DNA of 64,000 bases. Source: Allobaileyella intestinalis. GTDB taxonomy: Bacteria; Bacillota; Clostridia; Peptostreptococcales; Anaerovoracaceae. Position 1 is the first letter of the stretch. Every line of letters begins with the position of its first letter. The DNA lies in contig NZ_VUNB01000007.1 of the NCBI RefSeq assembly GCF_009695865.1, positions 1-64,000 on the forward strand, given 5' to 3'. The notes under the pieces were generated by a model. The model was not told the DNA's origin and did no database searches. It saw only the letters and a program-made list of their open reading frames with translations. Shown piece by piece: positions 61,050-64,000 of this stretch. The translations under genes were made by a program, and so were the position numbers.

Positions 61050-62309
61050 ATGATGAAAGAGAAGATAGACATTCAGCGCCTTAAGGGATGGATTGACGAA
61101 ATCGATACATTCAATCAGACGCCGGGAGAAGGAACGACAAGACCTGTGTATTCCAAAGAGGACATGGAGGCAAGGGCCTATGTCCGGAAGGAAATGGAAA
61201 AAATCGGATTAGAAGTGTCCCAGGACTGTGCCGGGAACATCTACGGTGTACTTCCGGGAAGAGACCGTAACCTGGCTCCGGTGTGGACAGGATCTCACAT
61301 CGACACAGTGCCTAATGGCGGAAAGTTCGACGGACTGGCAGGAGTTTTTTCCGGAATGGAAGCACTGCGGGTAATCCGTGAAAGTGGGAAAAGGCCTCTC
61401 AGGGATCTTTCGGTAAACGTATATTCCGGGGAGGAAATGAGCCGCTACGGAGCCTGCTGCATAGGCAGCCGCTCAATTGTGGGACGTCTTCGCAAATCAG
61501 ATCTCCAGAGCCATGTGGGACCAGATGGAATCAGTCTTTTTCGGGCAATGGAACAAGCGGGACTTCATGTGGAAAACTTTGAGAAGGAATTCCCGAGAAA
61601 AGAACCGGTCTATGCCAGCCTGGAGCTACATATTGAACAAAATGGAAAGCTGGAAGCGGCTGGAATTCCCGTGGGAATAGTTACAGGAATCTGTGCTCCA
61701 ACGAACCTGGAGTATGAGGTTACAGGAGTGCAGTCCCACGCCGGAGGAACCAGTATGAAGGACCGGCGGGATGCATATATGGCTGCAGCGGAGATTTCTC
61801 TGTTGGCGGAGCGGCTTGCCAGGGAGTCTGACAGTCCGTATATCACAGCAACAGTCGGGGATATGAGAATAGAACCGGGAGCAGCCAATGTGATACCAGG
61901 CAAAGCTGTTTTTCCGCTGGATATACGTTCAATCAGGATGGAAGACAAAGATAAGATGCTTGATGGACTCCGGACCGGAATTAAGGAAATTGCATTGGAG
62001 CGTGGCGTATCTGTTAGTGAGAGCATGATGAATCACGACAAGCCGGTAATGTGCGACCCGCACCTCAGGGAAATCATCAGAGCAGCGGCGGACCAGATGA
62101 AGATTCCGGCAATGGACATTGTCAGCGGACCATACCACGATAGCCTGATGCTTGGAGATATTACCAGAGTTGGAATGATTTTCGTACCGAGCCGTGATGG
62201 AATAAGCCACAACCGGGCGGAATGGACAGATATCAGAGACATCGGGGCAGGAACAGCGGTGCTGGCAGATGCCCTCTGGACTCTTGGAAATGAAGAGAGG
62301 GTGGAATAA
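61050..62309 (+). CDS. M20 family Zn-dependent amidohydrolase (N-carbamoyl amino acid hydrolase / allantoate deiminase type)
   Basis: 419 residues. G-S-H-I-D-T-V-P-N-G-G-K-F-D-G (metal His and Asp), S-G-E-E-M-S-R-Y-G (metal Glu), L-E-L-H-I-E-Q-N-G and the late S-H-N-R-A-E-W-T are the signatures of the AllC/AmaB group. These enzymes hydrolyse N-carbamoyl amino acids or allantoate, releasing ammonia and CO2. The ATG at 61050 is followed by a second ATG; AAGG lies nearby. It heads an operon with a DAO-type oxidoreductase and etfB. Confidence 0.9.
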   Translation: MMKEKIDIQRLKGWIDEIDTFNQTPGEGTTRPVYSKEDMEARAYVRKEMEKIGLEVSQDCAGNIYGVLPGRDRNLAPVWTGSHIDTVPNGGKFDGLAGVFSGMEALRVIRESGKRPLRDLSVNVYSGEEMSRYGACCIGSRSIVGRLRKSDLQSHVGPDGISLFRAMEQAGLHVENFEKEFPRKEPVYASLELHIEQNGKLEAAGIPVGIVTGICAPTNLEYEVTGVQSHAGGTSMKDRRDAYMAAAEISLLAERLARESDSPYITATVGDMRIEPGAANVIPGKAVFPLDIRSIRMEDKDKMLDGLRTGIKEIALERGVSVSESMMNHDKPVMCDPHLREIIRAAADQMKIPAMDIVSGPYHDSLMLGDITRVGMIFVPSRDGISHNRAEWTDIRDIGAGTAVLADALWTLGNEERVE

Positions 62310-62379
62310 ATGCACCCATCAAATAAAGGGAATACAGAGACAATCCACACTACTGAATTTGAAAGAAAGGAATTGAAAA

Positions 62380-63540
62380 ATGGCTAAGAAAATCGGAATC
62401 ATCGGCGGCGGGATTGCAGGAACTGCACTGGGTTATAACCTGAGCTTGTATGGAGATGAAGCAGAAATCCATGTCTTTGAGAAAGACAGAATCGGCTGCG
62501 GAACCACAGCAAAATCTGCAGGCACAGTTTGTCTGTTCGACGATTCACTGAAGAACCGCTACTGGGATGTCCGCCTTTACGGCTTCGAGACCTATCGCAA
62601 GATGGAAGCGGAAAAACCAGGATCTGCCGGTTTTGATCAGACTGGTACGCTGGTATGTGCCACAAATGAGGAAGTGGAGAAGACAATCAAAGCCGGAATT
62701 GCTCTGGCCAGGTCTGCAGGATATACCGGGGAATACATTACCGATAAGGATCGTATAAGGGAAATCCTTCCCCTGATCGATGCCGATTCAATTCTGGGCG
62801 CAGGATACACAAAAGATGACGGATATTTTGACGGAACCATGATTTCCAACACCTTTGCCGAGAAAATGGAAGCAAACGGCGGAATCATTCACCGCGGCCA
62901 GGAAGTGACAAAAATCAATGTCGTAAACGGGAAAGCGACCTCAGTGGATACAAAAGATGGAAACCATTACGATTTTGATGTCATCGTAGACTGTACCGGA
63001 CCGTGGAGCCGCCACACTGGCAACCTGGCTGGGCTGGATGTGCCAATCTGGCACACTAAGGCAGAAGCATTTTTCCTGGTACCTCCAGGAAAGAAACTGG
63101 ACTTCGTCTTCCCTGTCCTGAAATTCCCTGCATTCTATGCTCTGCGGGCGGGAAACAACGTGTTCATCTGCAAATCCCACCTGTCCATGAATCTTGACGA
63201 TCCGATGCATGCAGGACAGTGGGATCCGGACAAACTGCCGCAGACCGGCGGAACTGACGACTACTTCATTGACTTCCTGCTGGATCAGATGGAAGCCAAC
63301 GTGCCGGGGCTGGCAGACAGCGGACTTGCTTCATCATGGCTGTCATACAGAGCGGAACCAAGAGATTTCCTGCCGATTCTGGGTGATACGACTATAGAGA
63401 ATTACGTCCTTTGCACCGGTTTCGGCGGCAACGGAGTAATTGAAGCACCGGCAGCAACCCGTGATCTGGCAAAATACATAATGAGAGGTGAAAGCACTGC
63501 CATTCTGGAGGAGTGGGCTGCAATGCGCCTTCTGAAGTAG
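62380..63540 (+). CDS. DAO-family FAD-dependent amino acid oxidoreductase
   Basis: 386 residues. The N-terminal FAD-binding G-G-G-I-A-G opens a DAO fold, and the C-terminal G-F-G-G-N-G-V-I-E-A-P is the second FAD contact. It should oxidise a D-amino acid or N-substituted glycine/amino acid to the imine. It lies 70 bp after the amidohydrolase and 100 bp before etfB, so ETF rather than oxygen is the probable electron acceptor, which suits an anaerobe. Confidence 0.88.
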   Translation: MAKKIGIIGGGIAGTALGYNLSLYGDEAEIHVFEKDRIGCGTTAKSAGTVCLFDDSLKNRYWDVRLYGFETYRKMEAEKPGSAGFDQTGTLVCATNEEVEKTIKAGIALARSAGYTGEYITDKDRIREILPLIDADSILGAGYTKDDGYFDGTMISNTFAEKMEANGGIIHRGQEVTKINVVNGKATSVDTKDGNHYDFDVIVDCTGPWSRHTGNLAGLDVPIWHTKAEAFFLVPPGKKLDFVFPVLKFPAFYALRAGNNVFICKSHLSMNLDDPMHAGQWDPDKLPQTGGTDDYFIDFLLDQMEANVPGLADSGLASSWLSYRAEPRDFLPILGDTTIENYVLCTGFGGNGVIEAPAATRDLAKYIMRGESTAILEEWAAMRLLK

Positions 63541-63640
63541 TCTGAGCAATAGCAATATGGAAATGCCGGATCTCCCGGCAAATCAGAGCAAAAACTGAAA
63601 CTTTATGGAATCCGCCAGTTGCAGGCGGTTGGAGGAAATA

Positions 63641-64000
63641 ATGAAAATAGCAGTTTGTGTCAAACATGTGCCTATTTCGGAGAATGTAGAGGTGGACCAG
63701 AACCACCGCCTGATCAGAGACAATGCCGAATCAGACATCAATCCTTGTGACCTGAATGCCATGGAGACTGCCCTTCGTTTGAAACAGGAAGAAGGGGGAA
63801 CCATTGATGTTTATTCCATGGGCCCGGAGGATGCCACGGCTTCCCTTAAAAAATGCCTGGCTATGGGCGCTGATCAGGCCTGTCTGATTAGCGGACGCAA
63901 GTTCGCAGGAGGTGATACTCTGGGAACAGCTCGCGTTCTGGCAGAGGCTATCCAGAAGCAAGGAGAATATGATGTTGTTTTCACTGGTAGCGAATCATCA
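63641..64000 (+). CDS. etfB: electron transfer flavoprotein beta subunit (partial)
   Basis: The first 120 codons of an EtfB/FixA protein run off the window end. M-K-I-A-V-C-V-K-H-V-P is the typical start, and N-P-C-D-L-N-A-M-E-T-A-L-R-L and M-G-A-D-Q-A-C-L-I follow as in the family. GGAGG lies 6 bp before the ATG. It would accept electrons from the DAO-type enzyme upstream; etfA is expected just beyond the window. Confidence 0.92.
   Translation, partial: MKIAVCVKHVPISENVEVDQNHRLIRDNAESDINPCDLNAMETALRLKQEEGGTIDVYSMGPEDATASLKKCLAMGADQACLISGRKFAGGDTLGTARVLAEAIQKQGEYDVVFTGSESS

Overview
The window looks like a chromosomal segment of an anaerobic, host-associated member of the Clostridia (Bacillota). 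The grounds are gene-family resemblance, strong Gram-positive ribosome binding sites, a dlt operon, Clostridia-type ACT/DUF711 and ferredoxin/glutamate-synthase-like flavoenzymes, and tet(W). The genus cannot be fixed from this sequence alone.

Layout. 1-900: the end of an rRNA operon (5S rRNA, terminator), then a 159-bp tandem repeat array made of hairpins. 1.0-5.6 kb (minus strand): a dltABCD operon for D-alanylation of teichoic acids, closed by a 53-codon dltX-like gene that overlaps dltD. It is divergent from a MocR-type regulator whose aminotransferase domain lacks the PLP lysine. 7.3-9.8 kb: ACT protein, DUF711 protein and a GntR/FCD regulator. 9.98-14.7 kb: a five-gene unit of a 935-residue iron-sulfur/FAD oxidoreductase, HypA, HypB and two small membrane proteins, with no hydrogenase in view. 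14.9-26.8 kb: sbcD-sbcC, a pyridoxamine kinase, two paralogous NlpC/P60 cell-wall hydrolases (one with eleven 13-residue repeats), a rubredoxin/FMN glutamate-synthase-like protein, a VTT membrane protein and a MATE exporter. 27.1-30.2 kb: guaB and guaA behind a leader with a terminator hairpin.

The 3' end of guaA is an integration hotspot. The 12-bp core GAGTTTGAATAA at the guaA stop recurs as GAGATGGAATAA at 38931 and 50288. In the two copies on the left, the core lies exactly 70 bp before a paired TGAYAACA motif. In the two copies on the right, a second paired motif followed by ATTAGCTCG lies about 110 bp before the core. This resolves the region into two elements in tandem. Element A (30213-38942) is a mobilizable element with repressor, excisionase, tyrosine integrase, MobC-like protein, RepA-like ATPase, MobV relaxase and TnpV, and it carries an attenuated ABC-F gene and a lincosamide nucleotidyltransferase gene. 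Element B (38943-50299) has no integrase and carries a type I restriction-modification operon (hsdM-hsdS-GIY-YIG gene-hsdR) plus AlbA/ATPase, EcsC and truncated KptA genes. It looks like a defence island bounded by att sites and movable only in trans.

50.3-56.75 kb is a graveyard of further insertions: an IS3-type relic, an intact-looking IS256-family element, a broken acetyltransferase, a 5'-truncated large serine recombinase and tet(W) with its leader-peptide attenuator. The tet(W) segment truncates the 3' end of an alpha/beta hydrolase gene. From 56.7 kb host-like genes resume: hydrolase plus small protein divergent from a LysR regulator, a 5'-truncated methyltransferase, another alpha/beta hydrolase, and an operon of M20 amidohydrolase, DAO-type oxidoreductase and etfB (cut by the window end) that fits amidated or carbamoylated amino acid catabolism with electrons passed to ETF.
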